From Bin55 sp964511425 (GTDB lineage Bacteria; Pseudomonadota; Gammaproteobacteria; Pseudomonadales; Azotimanducaceae), in NCBI GenBank assembly GCA_964511425.1, contig CAZEFI010000001.1, positions 186,001 to 250,000 of the forward strand: DNA of 64,000 bases, given 5' to 3'. Positions within the stretch are counted from its first letter, which is position 1; each line of letters begins with the position of its first letter. Made by a program: the position numbers and the translations under genes. Positions 34,721 to 44,103 of the stretch are shown here, in pieces. The notes under the pieces were generated by a model that worked only from the letters and a program-made list of their open reading frames with translations, searched no databases and was not told the origin of the DNA.

Positions 34721-36118
34721 TTAAAGTCCTAGATATCCAAAATACAGAACGCACAAAGTCGAAATAACCGCGGCCCCAATCAAGTTCAAAACGAAACCTT
34801 CCTGAGCCATTTTTTCGATCGGAAACTTGCCCGTAGAAAACACCACGACGTTAGGCGGTGTTGCAACAGGCAACATGAATGCACAACTCGCGCTCATCGT
34901 TGCTGGGATCATTAAGAATTTCGGATCTACTGCTAGTGCTACTGCCGTCGCCGCAAGAATGGGCATCAACAACGTCGTAGTCGCTGTGTTGCTCGTGGCT
35001 TCTGTCAAAAAAGTTACGCCCACACAAATGATGATCACAACGATGAACACCGGTAACACATCAAGTGCTTCAAGTTGGATCGCAAGAATCTCGCTCAATC
35101 CCGAACTTGTGAACGCCGTAGCGATGGTAAGACCCGCTCCAAAGAGAATGAGCATACCCCAAGGTATTTGCGTAGCGGTATCCCAATCGAGCAACTTACT
35201 TCCCTTACCATCTGGTATCAAAAATAGTAGGACAATTGCAAAAAACGCGACCATGTAGTCGTTGGTAGCATTGGCCGGAAACAAGTACGACCAACCAAAA
35301 ATAGGTTCGGGTAACTTTCTTGTAATCCATAGCAGTGCCGTAAGTGTAAAAGTAACTAGCACAAGTATTTCCGCTTGCGTCCAGGTTCCCACTTTTGGAA
35401 GTTCGATCTGTGTTTTGTAATTCACATGTCTCGTTAACCAAAGAGCTAACAAAGGTACGATCAATATAACAACCGGTATGCCCCACACCATCCATTCAAA
35501 GAAACCTATTTCGATTCCGGTCGTTTCCTTGTAGACTCCTAGAAATACCACGTTCGGAGGAGTACCTATAGGTGTCCCGATACCGCCCACACTGGCGGCG
35601 TGTGCAGTCCCCAACAACAACGGCGCAACCAATCGTGGGTCGTTGATGCGATCTAAGATCGCTATCGCGACGGGTAGCAGCATCAATGTAGTCGCGGTGT
35701 TGCTCATCCACATTGACAAAATCGCCGCCGTAGCCATAAAACCTATCACTAGGCGACGACCGCTAGTCGCACCAAAAGCTCGTAACATAACGAATGCTAA
35801 CCGCTGATGCAGCCCACTCTTCGCCATCGCTGTTGAAAGGATAAAACCACCTAAGAGTAACAAAATCAGAGGATGTCCATAAGCAGCTCTCACGTCGTTT
35901 ACTCCAACCACTCCCAACAACGGGAAAGCAAAGAGAGGAATCAGGGACGTAACTGGAATGGGAATAGGTTCTAACATCCACCACACGACAACAAGCGCGG
36001 TAATACCTCCTGTGATCGTAGCGGGAGTAGGAAGCCCGCCAAACCACATTAGAATTGCTACTACTACCGCAACCAACGGACCGAGAATAAGTCCGTACTT
36101 TTGATCAACTAATGCCAT
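34721..36118 (-). CDS. SLC13/DASS-family anion:sodium symporter
   Basis: 465 residues and about 11 hydrophobic segments. Two Ser-Asn-Thr signatures of the DASS family are visible, SNTATTLMLLP and TSNTATTTLLMP, with the Pro-Pro-Asn loops GTPPNVVFLG and ATPPNVVVFSTG. This carrier takes up dicarboxylates, citrate or sulfate with sodium ions across the inner membrane; the substrate is not readable. The start has AGGGG about 7 nt upstream. That ribosome-binding site lies inside the divergent sbcB gene, since the two start codons overlap. Confidence 0.88.
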   Translation of the reverse strand: MALVDQKYGLILGPLVAVVVAILMWFGGLPTPATITGGITALVVVWWMLEPIPIPVTSLIPLFAFPLLGVVGVNDVRAAYGHPLILLLLGGFILSTAMAKSGLHQRLAFVMLRAFGATSGRRLVIGFMATAAILSMWMSNTATTLMLLPVAIAILDRINDPRLVAPLLLGTAHAASVGGIGTPIGTPPNVVFLGVYKETTGIEIGFFEWMVWGIPVVILIVPLLALWLTRHVNYKTQIELPKVGTWTQAEILVLVTFTLTALLWITRKLPEPIFGWSYLFPANATNDYMVAFFAIVLLFLIPDGKGSKLLDWDTATQIPWGMLILFGAGLTIATAFTSSGLSEILAIQLEALDVLPVFIVVIIICVGVTFLTEATSNTATTTLLMPILAATAVALAVDPKFLMIPATMSASCAFMLPVATPPNVVVFSTGKFPIEKMAQEGFVLNLIGAAVISTLCVLYFGYLGL

Positions 36119-37596
36119 TTACCCCTACTATTCCAGCCAACGCCAATCGTCGGAAACCGTCATTTTATTGGTACGATACCGAGACCACGGGTCTAAGAAA
36201 CAGTTACGACAGGATCATTCAATTTGCTGGACAGCGCACCGATCTTAACCTCAAACCACTTGGCGATCCACTCACTGCTTATCTACAACTACCACCGGAA
36301 ATCGTGCCCACCGCAGAGTCCTTTCGGCTCACGAAAATTCGACCGTCAACATTGGTAGAAAGAGGTATACAGGAATATGAACTGTTTCGAAAATTGACTT
36401 CGGAGTTGCAAGGTGGAAACACTTGCATCATCGGGTATAACAACATATCGTTTGACGACAATTTTGTACGTTTTGGGATGTACCGAAATCTGCTCCCTCC
36501 TTACGAACACGAACACAAACGAGGCAATAGTAGACTGGACTTTCTCAATATAGTACGACTCACCGGTGCATTACGCCCTGACGGGTTGGAATGGCCCACG
36601 GTCGACGGTGTCCCCACATTTGCTTTAGGCAATCTCGCCGAAGCTAACAACATTGCAAGCGATGACGCACACGATGCCTTAGCCGATGTGAACATGACCT
36701 TAGCGTTAGCCCGAAAGATAAAAAGTGCGCAACCAAGACTATGGAAATATGCATACACATTACGCAAGCAAGGCACGGCTAAAAACCTATTGGACCCTCA
36801 AAGCAGACAGATTGTGCTCCACGTCTCGCCCAAATACGGGAATGAGCGCTACTGCCTCGCGCCAGTCCTGCCGATTACACGACATCCGGAGATGTACAAC
36901 CGAATTATCAGTGTAGATTTGGGAAGTAATGTTGAATTGTTGTTGTCGCAAAGTGCCGATGAACTGAAGAGACGACTATTTGAGCGCTCAGAATCTGATG
37001 AAAAAGAAGCACCCGATGAACGAGTGAACATCAGTGTAATTGCGTTGAATCAGGCACCTTTGGTAGCAGTTCTACAAACTCTCTTACCGGAAAACCTAAC
37101 TCGGCTCAAACTCGATATGACCAAGGTCGAAAAAAATTCGGAGAAACTACTCAAAGCTCGAGGGCTTTCAAAAAAACTACGTGCAATCTTTGGTCATCGA
37201 AAGCAAGAAATGAAACCGCAAATCGCAGAAGAAGCTCTGTACGATAAATTTATTGAGGATCAAGATCGAACCGAATGCGCGAACTTTTGGGAACGCTTGC
37301 AAAAAGAAGAATCTTGGGTTAACGCACACTTTGAAGATCGTCGCTTGCGTGAACTCCATGCGCGCCTGAAGACTAAGATTGCGCCAACAGAGTTATCTCA
37401 AAAAGAACGACAACAGTACCACCAATTTATCAGTCAGCAACTTGTCCGCTCAGATCGAAGTCTAGTTGACGCCCAAAAATCCATAGAGGCATTGCTCAAA
37501 GAAAAACCTAACGCAGAGGAAACCCTTGTGCTGCGCGAGTTGCAAGACCACCTAAAACGGACATCGGCTCAATATGGCATCAAATGCGAAGACTAA
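36112..37596 (+). CDS. sbcB: Exodeoxyribonuclease I
   Basis: 494 residues. A DEDDh 3'-5' exonuclease domain starts with YDTETTGL (about 20-27), has NNISFDDNF near 104-112 and ends with DAHDALADVNMTLALA near 184-199. The SH3-like and C-terminal domains of ExoI follow (HVSPKYGNERYCL, then NLTRLKLD). The enzyme degrades single-stranded DNA in recombination and mismatch repair. The ATG at 36112 has no visible ribosome-binding site and its first seven bases overlap the opposite start codon of the SLC13 gene. The Nudix gene overlaps its last 23 nt. Confidence 0.9.
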   Translation: MPFTPTIPANANRRKPSFYWYDTETTGLRNSYDRIIQFAGQRTDLNLKPLGDPLTAYLQLPPEIVPTAESFRLTKIRPSTLVERGIQEYELFRKLTSELQGGNTCIIGYNNISFDDNFVRFGMYRNLLPPYEHEHKRGNSRLDFLNIVRLTGALRPDGLEWPTVDGVPTFALGNLAEANNIASDDAHDALADVNMTLALARKIKSAQPRLWKYAYTLRKQGTAKNLLDPQSRQIVLHVSPKYGNERYCLAPVLPITRHPEMYNRIISVDLGSNVELLLSQSADELKRRLFERSESDEKEAPDERVNISVIALNQAPLVAVLQTLLPENLTRLKLDMTKVEKNSEKLLKARGLSKKLRAIFGHRKQEMKPQIAEEALYDKFIEDQDRTECANFWERLQKEESWVNAHFEDRRLRELHARLKTKIAPTELSQKERQQYHQFISQQLVRSDRSLVDAQKSIEALLKEKPNAEETLVLRELQDHLKRTSAQYGIKCED

Positions 37597-38389
37597 TATT
37601 GAAATATGTCGCAAACACGACTGCGCAGAGCGTACTGTGACTACGACGCAACCGTTACTCGCAGCGACAATAGTTCTTGTCAGAGACCGTCCGAACGGGT
37701 ACGAAGTATTTATGATCGAACGTCCAGCAATTGGAGCTTTTCCAGAGCTTTACGTTTTTCCTGGCGGAAAAGTCGAACACTATGACTCTGGATTAGACGA
37801 GTACTGTCCCACGCTTACTGATGGGCGGGCTTCGCAGTTATTAAATCTCAACGAAAACGGTTTGCGTTTCTGGGTTGGTGTTATTCGCGAGTGCTTTGAA
37901 GAATGCGGGGTACTCTATGCACACCAGAATGGAGAACTTCTTGCTACCCGAACCGAAACTGAGAGGCAGCAAATGCATCATTGGGCTCGCCAGATTTCGT
38001 CTTCCCCCGAAAAGTTTCGAGAGTTGTTAGCTCAGCGAGAGTTCACGCTTGCGACGGATGAATTAGTTTATTTCAGCCATTGGATTACGCCAGAACGGGC
38101 ACCGGACCGATTCAACACGAGATTTTTTCTGGGCAAGCTGCCCCCTAACCAACGTACCAAGACACAAACGAACGAAGTAGCTTCCTCATGCTGGATCCGC
38201 CCTAAGGAAGCATTACACAAGTACGCGACTAAAGCATGGCGAATGATCCTCCCAACATTGACTACACTACGCATGCTCTGCGACTATGCCAACACAGATG
38301 ATCTAATTGCTCAAGTACGAACTGGTTATCACAAGATACCTGTTCGACTAGGAAAACAACTCCAAGGAATGCAACCTTTTCCGCCTTAG
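37574..38389 (+). CDS. NUDT19-like Nudix hydrolase
   Basis: 271 residues, beginning inside the sbcB 3' end. The Nudix box is split as in NUDT19-type enzymes: FPGGKVE near residue 56, then an insertion of about 35 residues, then the RECFEECGVL helix (consensus REuxEExGu). The chain also has the typical VLVRDRPNGYEVFMIER opening strand. Family members hydrolyse CoA or acyl-CoA esters or other nucleoside diphosphates. It is coupled to sbcB by overlap and to the ABC ATPase gene by a 2-nt gap, so it sits in a long plus-strand operon. Confidence 0.82.
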   Translation: MASNAKTNIEICRKHDCAERTVTTTQPLLAATIVLVRDRPNGYEVFMIERPAIGAFPELYVFPGGKVEHYDSGLDEYCPTLTDGRASQLLNLNENGLRFWVGVIRECFEECGVLYAHQNGELLATRTETERQQMHHWARQISSSPEKFRELLAQREFTLATDELVYFSHWITPERAPDRFNTRFFLGKLPPNQRTKTQTNEVASSCWIRPKEALHKYATKAWRMILPTLTTLRMLCDYANTDDLIAQVRTGYHKIPVRLGKQLQGMQPFPP

Positions 38390-38391
38390 AA

Positions 38392-39051
38392 GTGATCCGA
38401 TTCCGCGACGTAAGCAAGAAGTTCCCCGATGGAACGGGAGAGCGTTGGATATTTAAGAATTTCTCCTTCAAGATCAAAGCGCATGAAGCCACGGCAATCC
38501 GCGGACCGAGTGGTGCTGGTAAAACCACCCTATTAAATATGTTAGCAGGTTTACTCAGACCCGACTGCGGTGAAATTTCGGTTGAACTCAATAAATCCGC
38601 GCAATCGATCTTACTCAATAAACTGAGTACGCGCGAACTCTTACAGTTTCGAAGAGATCACATCGGGTATGTGTACCAGTTTTTTAATCTCGTGCCCACA
38701 CTAACCGTACTAGAAAACGTTCTTTTACCACTAGCGCTGACTAAGCGAGAGCATCTGCGTGAACAAGCAATAGACCGACTCAAGAAGCTAGGTTTGGAGT
38801 CCCACTTGCACGCATTTCCCGAACAGCTATCCGGTGGTGAACAGCAGCGAGCCGCTATCGCACGTGCTGTCGCACACGAACCGCGAATTTTGCTCGCAGA
38901 TGAACCTACTGGAAACCTCGATGCAGAAAACTCTGCAGAGGTCATCAAGCTTTTGTGGAATGAGCACGAGAGGCTGGGTTCGTGTTTGATCGTAGCATCA
39001 CACAGCGACGACATCTGCGCGAGTGCTACTCACACCATTCAGTTGACTTGA
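38392..39051 (+). CDS. ABC transporter ATPase, LolD/MacB type
   Basis: 219 residues from GTG 38392, two bases after the Nudix stop. It has Walker A GPSGAGKTT (about 41-49), Q-loop YQFFNLVP, signature LSGGEQQR, Walker B ILLADEPTGNLD and H-loop His in VASHSDD. The sequence is the LolD/MacB/FtsE class that works with FtsX-type permeases rather than with import permeases. Its stop overlaps the TTG start of the permease gene. Together with the permease and the AttH-like lipoprotein it forms a complete three-gene set. Confidence 0.92.
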   Translation: MIRFRDVSKKFPDGTGERWIFKNFSFKIKAHEATAIRGPSGAGKTTLLNMLAGLLRPDCGEISVELNKSAQSILLNKLSTRELLQFRRDHIGYVYQFFNLVPTLTVLENVLLPLALTKREHLREQAIDRLKKLGLESHLHAFPEQLSGGEQQRAAIARAVAHEPRILLADEPTGNLDAENSAEVIKLLWNEHERLGSCLIVASHSDDICASATHTIQLT

Positions 39052-41360
39052 AATACCTCTTACGAAGTCAGTTGCGGGACGTATTCATGCGTCCAATAAT
39101 ATCGATCACGACGCTACTAAATCTCACGCTTGCGTTGTTTGCAATAATCGTGGTACATGTTGCGAGTCACGCTCTAGTGCAGCAATTAACAACGGCACAG
39201 CCTCACGCTCAATATCAATACGTCGTGCCATTTGCAGATAAACAGGAGAGTTCGTACTTCGACCTTCGGGCAAGCTGGCGTGCTGGGAACATGCCTGAAA
39301 TAGCGGGTTTGGTGCCTGTTATCGAAGGGAATCTCGCAATTACTGGCCGCGCGGTACCGCTCGTCGGGATCGATGTGGTCAGTGATTTGCCGGTAGCGAC
39401 AGCTTTTGAAAATGACGGTCTACAGACAGATTTTTTAACTCAAAACAGTGTTATTGCTTTCGGGAATGACCTAGCAACTGCGACATTTCCTAGCCACATC
39501 AAGGTATTGGATCACCAGCCCGGGCAACAATCTTTTCTGTTAGCAGATATCGCGACCGCTCAAAATTTACTTGAACGGAAAGAAGAAGTCGACGTAGCGT
39601 GGCTCCGCTCCCACCACGCACCGGTATGGAATTGGTTGGAACACTTCTCGCCAGGTATTACTTCTGCTGTTGGAGTTGCATCACCAGAAATTTTAATACC
39701 AAACTTTGACATTCAACCGATGGAAATCTGGCATCCGTCTGAAGCGTTTGGCGGTTCAATCGCATTCAACATGGGAATACTTGGTATGCTGGCCATTTTG
39801 GTATCGGGTTTCATCGTCTTTGAATCAACATTGAGTAATGTTCGGCGGCGGACAAAAGAATTTGATCTTATGCAAACAATGGGAGTGACTGCACAACAAA
39901 TTCGTCTTGTGGTCTCGTTGGAAGCTGTGGTGTTCGTGTTACTCGCAGCACTTATTGCGTCTGGTCTTGCTTTGGTGTTCCTCAAACAAAACGTGCTTGT
40001 GGAAAGAGTACTTTTTTCAACTTTTTTATTCGCCACAACGAAAAGTCTTTTTCTTGGATTGTCGACCGTGCTGATCGGCACTTCTCTCGCATTCGTGCGA
40101 GTATCCAGCAACCTTTCGCGACCGGCACTGTTATTCTTGCTCTCACTAGCAATCGCCATGCTTTGCTACGGTGTTTGGATGACATCAAATCTAGCTGGTG
40201 CTTATTTAGCGATACTCGCGGTCTGTGTGATACACATCGTCGTACTGATTCCAAGCATTGTTCGATTCGTGAGTACCCTAATGTCTAGACTCACGCTGAA
40301 GAGTTTGATCGCGCAGATGAATCTACGCGCCGTGTGTAACCACCTAAAGCAGGCAAATATTGCTGTTGTCGCGTTTTCCCTCGCGATCGCAACTGCAATA
40401 GGGATCACCTTAATGATATCTAGCCTAAGACTGGACTTTTTCGCGTTACTCGACGCACGTCTCCCGCCCGGCGTACAAATTCGTGAAGCAAATCTCGTGA
40501 ATCCCCACGCAATACGACAATGGTCGGGTGTTTTGGACGTTCGGGAATACTACCGCGGACTAGGTAACTTATCAATAGGTAAGACATCTATTGTCGCGAC
40601 TACTTTAGATGAATTTGAAGCTCGACGGTACGGATATACCTACGACCCAAATAGTGTTGGAATTTATGTTAATGAAAAGGTTGCCACGCAAGCGCAAGTA
40701 CAAGTAGGTGACGAACTTACGGTGATGCTTCCCGGCGTAGAACCAATGAGCTTTCCGATCGTGCACATCTTCAAATCATACGGGGACATGTCACGTATCG
40801 TGATAGTGCCACGAGACCAAATACCAGTTACATCCCTAGTTCGGGATCGCCTACTGACAGTGGTGGAACCCGGCACTCTTGCATCAGTAGAAAATCTCCT
40901 TCGAGAAATGTATCCCGCTGCAGTCCTGTGGAATCATCGAGAAATTCGGCAACGTGCAGTCGAAGTATTTAATAGAACCTTTGCACTCACAAACTTAATC
41001 GCGTTTATCGCGGTGGTCGTAGCCGTTGTTGGTCTATTCAACACAGCCGTAGCGAAGCAAAGTGCACAAAGCGCGGAACATCGATTACTAGACACGTTGG
41101 GTTTTACAAAGTTCGCACGATTCCAGCAATCGTTTACACAAGCGACAACACTCGGTATTTTTTGTTGCTTGTTGTCGCTACCGCTAGGGCTTGTGGTCTC
41201 ATGGATTTTGTGCGAGCTTGTCAATCCTCGAGCGTTTCAGTGGACGATTGGATTACATATTTCTCCCACTGCTGTCGCACTACCTATCTCACTTGGACTA
41301 AGCGCTGCAGTCCTAGCATCACTTCTACCGATTTTGTTTTCGCGGCGAAGTTTGAGATGA
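39048..41360 (+). CDS. FtsX-like ABC permease with two FtsX domains
   Basis: 770 residues from a TTG at 39048 that overlaps the ATPase stop (TTGA). A first span at about 20-40 is followed by a long periplasmic region, three spans near 245-380 and a block of further spans. A second periplasmic domain (about 480-640) and three final spans close the protein. The two-core layout resembles attF/YbbP-type permeases. Such systems move lipoproteins or lipids or act mechanically across the envelope rather than importing solutes. Its stop overlaps the next ATG (ATGA). Confidence 0.85.
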   Translation: MKYLLRSQLRDVFMRPIISITTLLNLTLALFAIIVVHVASHALVQQLTTAQPHAQYQYVVPFADKQESSYFDLRASWRAGNMPEIAGLVPVIEGNLAITGRAVPLVGIDVVSDLPVATAFENDGLQTDFLTQNSVIAFGNDLATATFPSHIKVLDHQPGQQSFLLADIATAQNLLERKEEVDVAWLRSHHAPVWNWLEHFSPGITSAVGVASPEILIPNFDIQPMEIWHPSEAFGGSIAFNMGILGMLAILVSGFIVFESTLSNVRRRTKEFDLMQTMGVTAQQIRLVVSLEAVVFVLLAALIASGLALVFLKQNVLVERVLFSTFLFATTKSLFLGLSTVLIGTSLAFVRVSSNLSRPALLFLLSLAIAMLCYGVWMTSNLAGAYLAILAVCVIHIVVLIPSIVRFVSTLMSRLTLKSLIAQMNLRAVCNHLKQANIAVVAFSLAIATAIGITLMISSLRLDFFALLDARLPPGVQIREANLVNPHAIRQWSGVLDVREYYRGLGNLSIGKTSIVATTLDEFEARRYGYTYDPNSVGIYVNEKVATQAQVQVGDELTVMLPGVEPMSFPIVHIFKSYGDMSRIVIVPRDQIPVTSLVRDRLLTVVEPGTLASVENLLREMYPAAVLWNHREIRQRAVEVFNRTFALTNLIAFIAVVVAVVGLFNTAVAKQSAQSAEHRLLDTLGFTKFARFQQSFTQATTLGIFCCLLSLPLGLVVSWILCELVNPRAFQWTIGLHISPTAVALPISLGLSAAVLASLLPILFSRRSLR

Positions 41361-42451
41361 AGCCTCACGTACAAATCATTGGTGTATTTGCGACAATGTT
41401 CATTTTGGTAGTTGTGAATTTTGGATGTGGATCCCCTACATCCACTAGGGATCTCAGCAATTGGATGGGCGAAAAAGGCAACGTTGAACACTTCGACCAA
41501 GTAGACGGTAGTCACCGGTTGACTTTTCCAATCGATCACGGTCCTCACGAAGACTATTTATTCGAATGGTGGTATCTCACTTCGATCTTAGACGGACAAA
41601 ATGGCCGGGAGTTTGGTGTTCAATTTACGATCTTTCGGCGCGCACTCACTCCTCCGACGAATTCGCAAAATAAGTGGCGATCTGGTCAAATCTACTTAGC
41701 TCACTTTGCCGTATCGGACATTCAAGAGCAGACTCTTTGGTCCGACGAACGTTTCAGTCGCGGACATCCAAAACTCGCTGGCGTTCGCGCGGACCCTTTT
41801 CAGGTATTTATCGAAGACTGGTCCTTAGCATCATCGGAATCTACTTTCTTCCCACTCGAACTTACAGCAGATTCAGCAGGGTACAAAGTGGAACTTACAA
41901 TCAATCGCGGCAAACCAATGATTCTTCATGGTGACAATGGTTATTCGCAGAAGAGCGTAGATCACGCTTCGTATTACTACTCCTTCTCGAGTTTGACGGC
42001 TGCTGGAACTATCGAAATCGAAGGCGAGACACATGAGGTATCGGGCAAGTCATGGATGGACCGGGAATGGAGCAGTCAAATTCTGAGTGAGCCATACCGA
42101 GGTTGGTGTTGGTTTTCGCTTGCATTCGACGACGGTCGCGAACTGGTGCTATTTGAACTTCAAAGCGGCGACCGCAGCGTCAGAACAATCCCAACAGCAC
42201 TGTGGATTGAAGTTGATGGAACTACTCATTCGATCGCCTCTGAGGACTGGAAGATTGAGCCGCGGCGGTATTGGAAATCGTACCCTGTATCGTGGATGCT
42301 CGAGGTTGACGAATCTCGTTATCTAGTTGAAGCAAAATTTGACGATCAGGTCATGGACACTACGATGCGATACTGGGAGGGGGTCGTCGAGGTTAAAAAG
42401 GCTAACGAAGTCGTAGGTCGAGGATATATGGAACTAACCGGTTACGATTGA
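41357..42451 (+). CDS. AttH/CrtC-type lipocalin-like lipoprotein
   Basis: 364 residues from ATG 41357, which overlaps the permease stop in ATGA. The signal sequence (about 6-26) ends at NFGC, a weak lipobox, so the mature protein is probably lipid-anchored at Cys27. The first domain has the CrtC/AttH signature FPIDHGPHEDYLFEWWYLTS. Later SGKSWMDREWSSQ and the paired beta-barrels are typical of the family, which includes carotenoid hydratases and the Agrobacterium AttH protein. Coupling to an ABC ATPase and FtsX-type permease reproduces the attE-H arrangement. It likely binds a hydrophobic ligand in the periplasm. Confidence 0.85.
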   Translation: MKPHVQIIGVFATMFILVVVNFGCGSPTSTRDLSNWMGEKGNVEHFDQVDGSHRLTFPIDHGPHEDYLFEWWYLTSILDGQNGREFGVQFTIFRRALTPPTNSQNKWRSGQIYLAHFAVSDIQEQTLWSDERFSRGHPKLAGVRADPFQVFIEDWSLASSESTFFPLELTADSAGYKVELTINRGKPMILHGDNGYSQKSVDHASYYYSFSSLTAAGTIEIEGETHEVSGKSWMDREWSSQILSEPYRGWCWFSLAFDDGRELVLFELQSGDRSVRTIPTALWIEVDGTTHSIASEDWKIEPRRYWKSYPVSWMLEVDESRYLVEAKFDDQVMDTTMRYWEGVVEVKKANEVVGRGYMELTGYD

Positions 42452-42455
42452 AATA

Positions 42456-42465
42456 GGGGGGGGGG
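42456..42465 (+). repeat. Run of ten G residues upstream of purC
   Basis: Ten consecutive G at 42456-42465, 5 nt after the AttH-like stop and 9 nt before a candidate -35 element. It is the longest G homopolymer I noticed in the window. It is placed where length changes could alter transcription; this is an inference. Confidence 0.9.
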
Positions 42466-42474
42466 TAGCTCAAT

Positions 42475-42502
42475 TTGAACGACGCAGTGTATATCATATC
42501 GT
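42475..42502 (+). promoter_or_regulatory. Candidate sigma-70 promoter for purC
   Basis: TTGAAC (42475-42480), 16-nt spacer, TATCGT (42497-42502). It is moderately close to consensus and lies about 50 nt before the purC start. Confidence 0.35.
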
Positions 42503-42554
42503 TTTTCTCGAAAGAGGATGCCACCTTCGTGTGCGTAAATGGTTTAATCGTCGA

Positions 42555-43484
42555 ATGGTAGAAACCGTTTATCAAACAAATTTAAACCTGCCGAACCGAC
42601 GGCAAGGAAAGGTTCGCGACCTATACGATGTGAATTTGGAGAACGGTGAAGCTGCACTGCTCATTGTCGCCACTGATCGGATCAGTGCGTTCGATGTCGT
42701 ATTAGCAACAGGGTTACCTGGAAAAGGGCGAGTTCTAACTCAAATATCTAATTTCTGGTTCGATTACTTTACTGATGTGGTTGATCACCATTTAATTAGT
42801 ACCGATCCCAATGACGTTCCTGGTCTTTCAACAACTGAAAAAGCGAGTTTGAAAGACCGAATAATGCTCTGTCGGCGAACGAAGGTACTTCCAGTGGAAT
42901 GTATAGCCCGAGGTTATCTGACTGGAAGCGGGTATAAAGAATATCAGCAAACTGGGGCTGTTTGCGGGATCGAGCTACCGCAGAATATACAAAACAGTGC
43001 GCGCCTAGATCGGCCTCTATTTACTCCTTCCACAAAAGCAGAAGTAGGGGAGCACGATGAGAATATCAGTTTCGAAGAAGGTGCGCAAGTTGTTGGTCGC
43101 GAAACGATGGAATGGCTTCAAAACAAAACTATTGAACTCTACTCTCGTGCAAGTGAGTATGCCCGTTCTAAAGGGATCATCTTAGCAGATACGAAGTTCG
43201 AATTTGGCACCATTGAAGGTTGTAGCGAGCCGATCCTCATCGATGAAATTTTCACCCCAGATAGTTCCCGTTTTTGGCCAGCGGAAGACTGGCAACCGGG
43301 TCGTGAACAAAACAGCTTCGACAAACAGTTCGTGCGGAATTACCTAGAGAGTGTTGTACTCCAAGGTGCATGGGACAAGAAGCCGCCCGGCCCCGAACTG
43401 CCCGAGCACGTTGTGCAGGGGACTATGCAACGATATTTAGAAGCATATGAGCTACTCACGGGGAACTCGTTAGTGCTTTCGTGA
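42555..43484 (+). CDS. purC: SAICAR synthase (long form)
   Basis: 309 residues from ATG 42555; a GTG at 42531 is also in frame with AGAGG 13 nt upstream, so the exact start is open. The enzyme adds aspartate to CAIR in purine synthesis. Family blocks are clear: RQGKVRDLYDV, ATDRISAFDVV, VECIARGYLTGSGY, FTPSTKAEVGEHDENI, LADTKFEFG and EIFTPDSSRFWPA. The length matches the longer, eukaryote-like form rather than the ~240-residue E. coli form. It lies downstream of a possible promoter and a G10 tract. Confidence 0.93.
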   Translation: MVETVYQTNLNLPNRRQGKVRDLYDVNLENGEAALLIVATDRISAFDVVLATGLPGKGRVLTQISNFWFDYFTDVVDHHLISTDPNDVPGLSTTEKASLKDRIMLCRRTKVLPVECIARGYLTGSGYKEYQQTGAVCGIELPQNIQNSARLDRPLFTPSTKAEVGEHDENISFEEGAQVVGRETMEWLQNKTIELYSRASEYARSKGIILADTKFEFGTIEGCSEPILIDEIFTPDSSRFWPAEDWQPGREQNSFDKQFVRNYLESVVLQGAWDKKPPGPELPEHVVQGTMQRYLEAYELLTGNSLVLS

Positions 43485-43503
43485 GAAAGTACTTTCTGCG
43501 GCA

Positions 43504-43866
43504 ATGCGCTGGGAGGAATATAAACAACTTTGTGATCATCCTTCGGTGCTTACCCGTTGGCTCATAGAACAAACTGCTCGAATCTGCGATCCTGATCGTT
43601 CGAGGTTACTAGAAGCCATACTTGAAACTGCTCCAATTACCAAACCTGCCGGGCACAAAGGTGGTGTAGCAACCGATATGTTTTCTTCGTCGCTTAGTCG
43701 TGAAAACATCGAACTAATCATCGAACAAGTTCAACGGGCGGTGGCGACCGGTGAGAGAACTACGGGTCCAATCGAAAGAGACTACACGAGTATCGAAAAA
43801 GCTTGGCTCGAATATTTGCATTGGCGCAATGACACGCCGAACGACCAAGAATCCCAGAAGCTGTAG
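43504..43866 (+). CDS. Small unknown protein
   Basis: 120 residues from ATG 43504, 19 nt after purC. It is cytoplasmic by appearance, helical at both ends, with a central ITKPAGHKGGVATDMF stretch that looks conserved. I recognise no family. The stop is followed immediately by the ribosome-binding site of the next small gene, so purC and the two small genes likely form one transcript. Confidence 0.6.
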   Translation: MRWEEYKQLCDHPSVLTRWLIEQTARICDPDRSRLLEAILETAPITKPAGHKGGVATDMFSSSLSRENIELIIEQVQRAVATGERTTGPIERDYTSIEKAWLEYLHWRNDTPNDQESQKL

Positions 43867-43877
43867 GAGGACTCTAA

Positions 43878-44063
43878 TTGATAGCTGCGTTGGTATTCTC
43901 GCTCGTTGGCGCAGTAGTCCTTGGGGGTATGGTATGGGTTTGCTTCGGTTCGAGACTGAAACTGGCGAAAGAATCCGTTCAAAATGACATATTTAACGTC
44001 GTAGTGTACTTGATCTGCGCGTTTGTCGTGATGTTCCCGATTTTGCTCTTTGTCATCGCGTGA
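43878..44063 (+). CDS. Small two-span membrane protein
   Basis: 61 residues. The TTG start is supported by AGGAGG at 43866-43871. Two hydrophobic helices (about 2-24 and 40-60) flank a short positively charged linker (SRLKLAKESVQND). It is an inner-membrane protein of unknown function. It is the third gene of the purC transcript. Confidence 0.65.
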   Translation: MIAALVFSLVGAVVLGGMVWVCFGSRLKLAKESVQNDIFNVVVYLICAFVVMFPILLFVIA

Positions 44064-44103
44064 GCCGAGGAAGAAGATTGGACGAGACCTGTTTGGTCGA
44101 AAA

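Noticed and set aside
41162..41356. Longer N-terminus for the AttH-like lipoprotein
   Set aside because: It would lie wholly within the FtsX permease gene and bury the signal sequence; the ATGA overlap at 41357 is the natural start.
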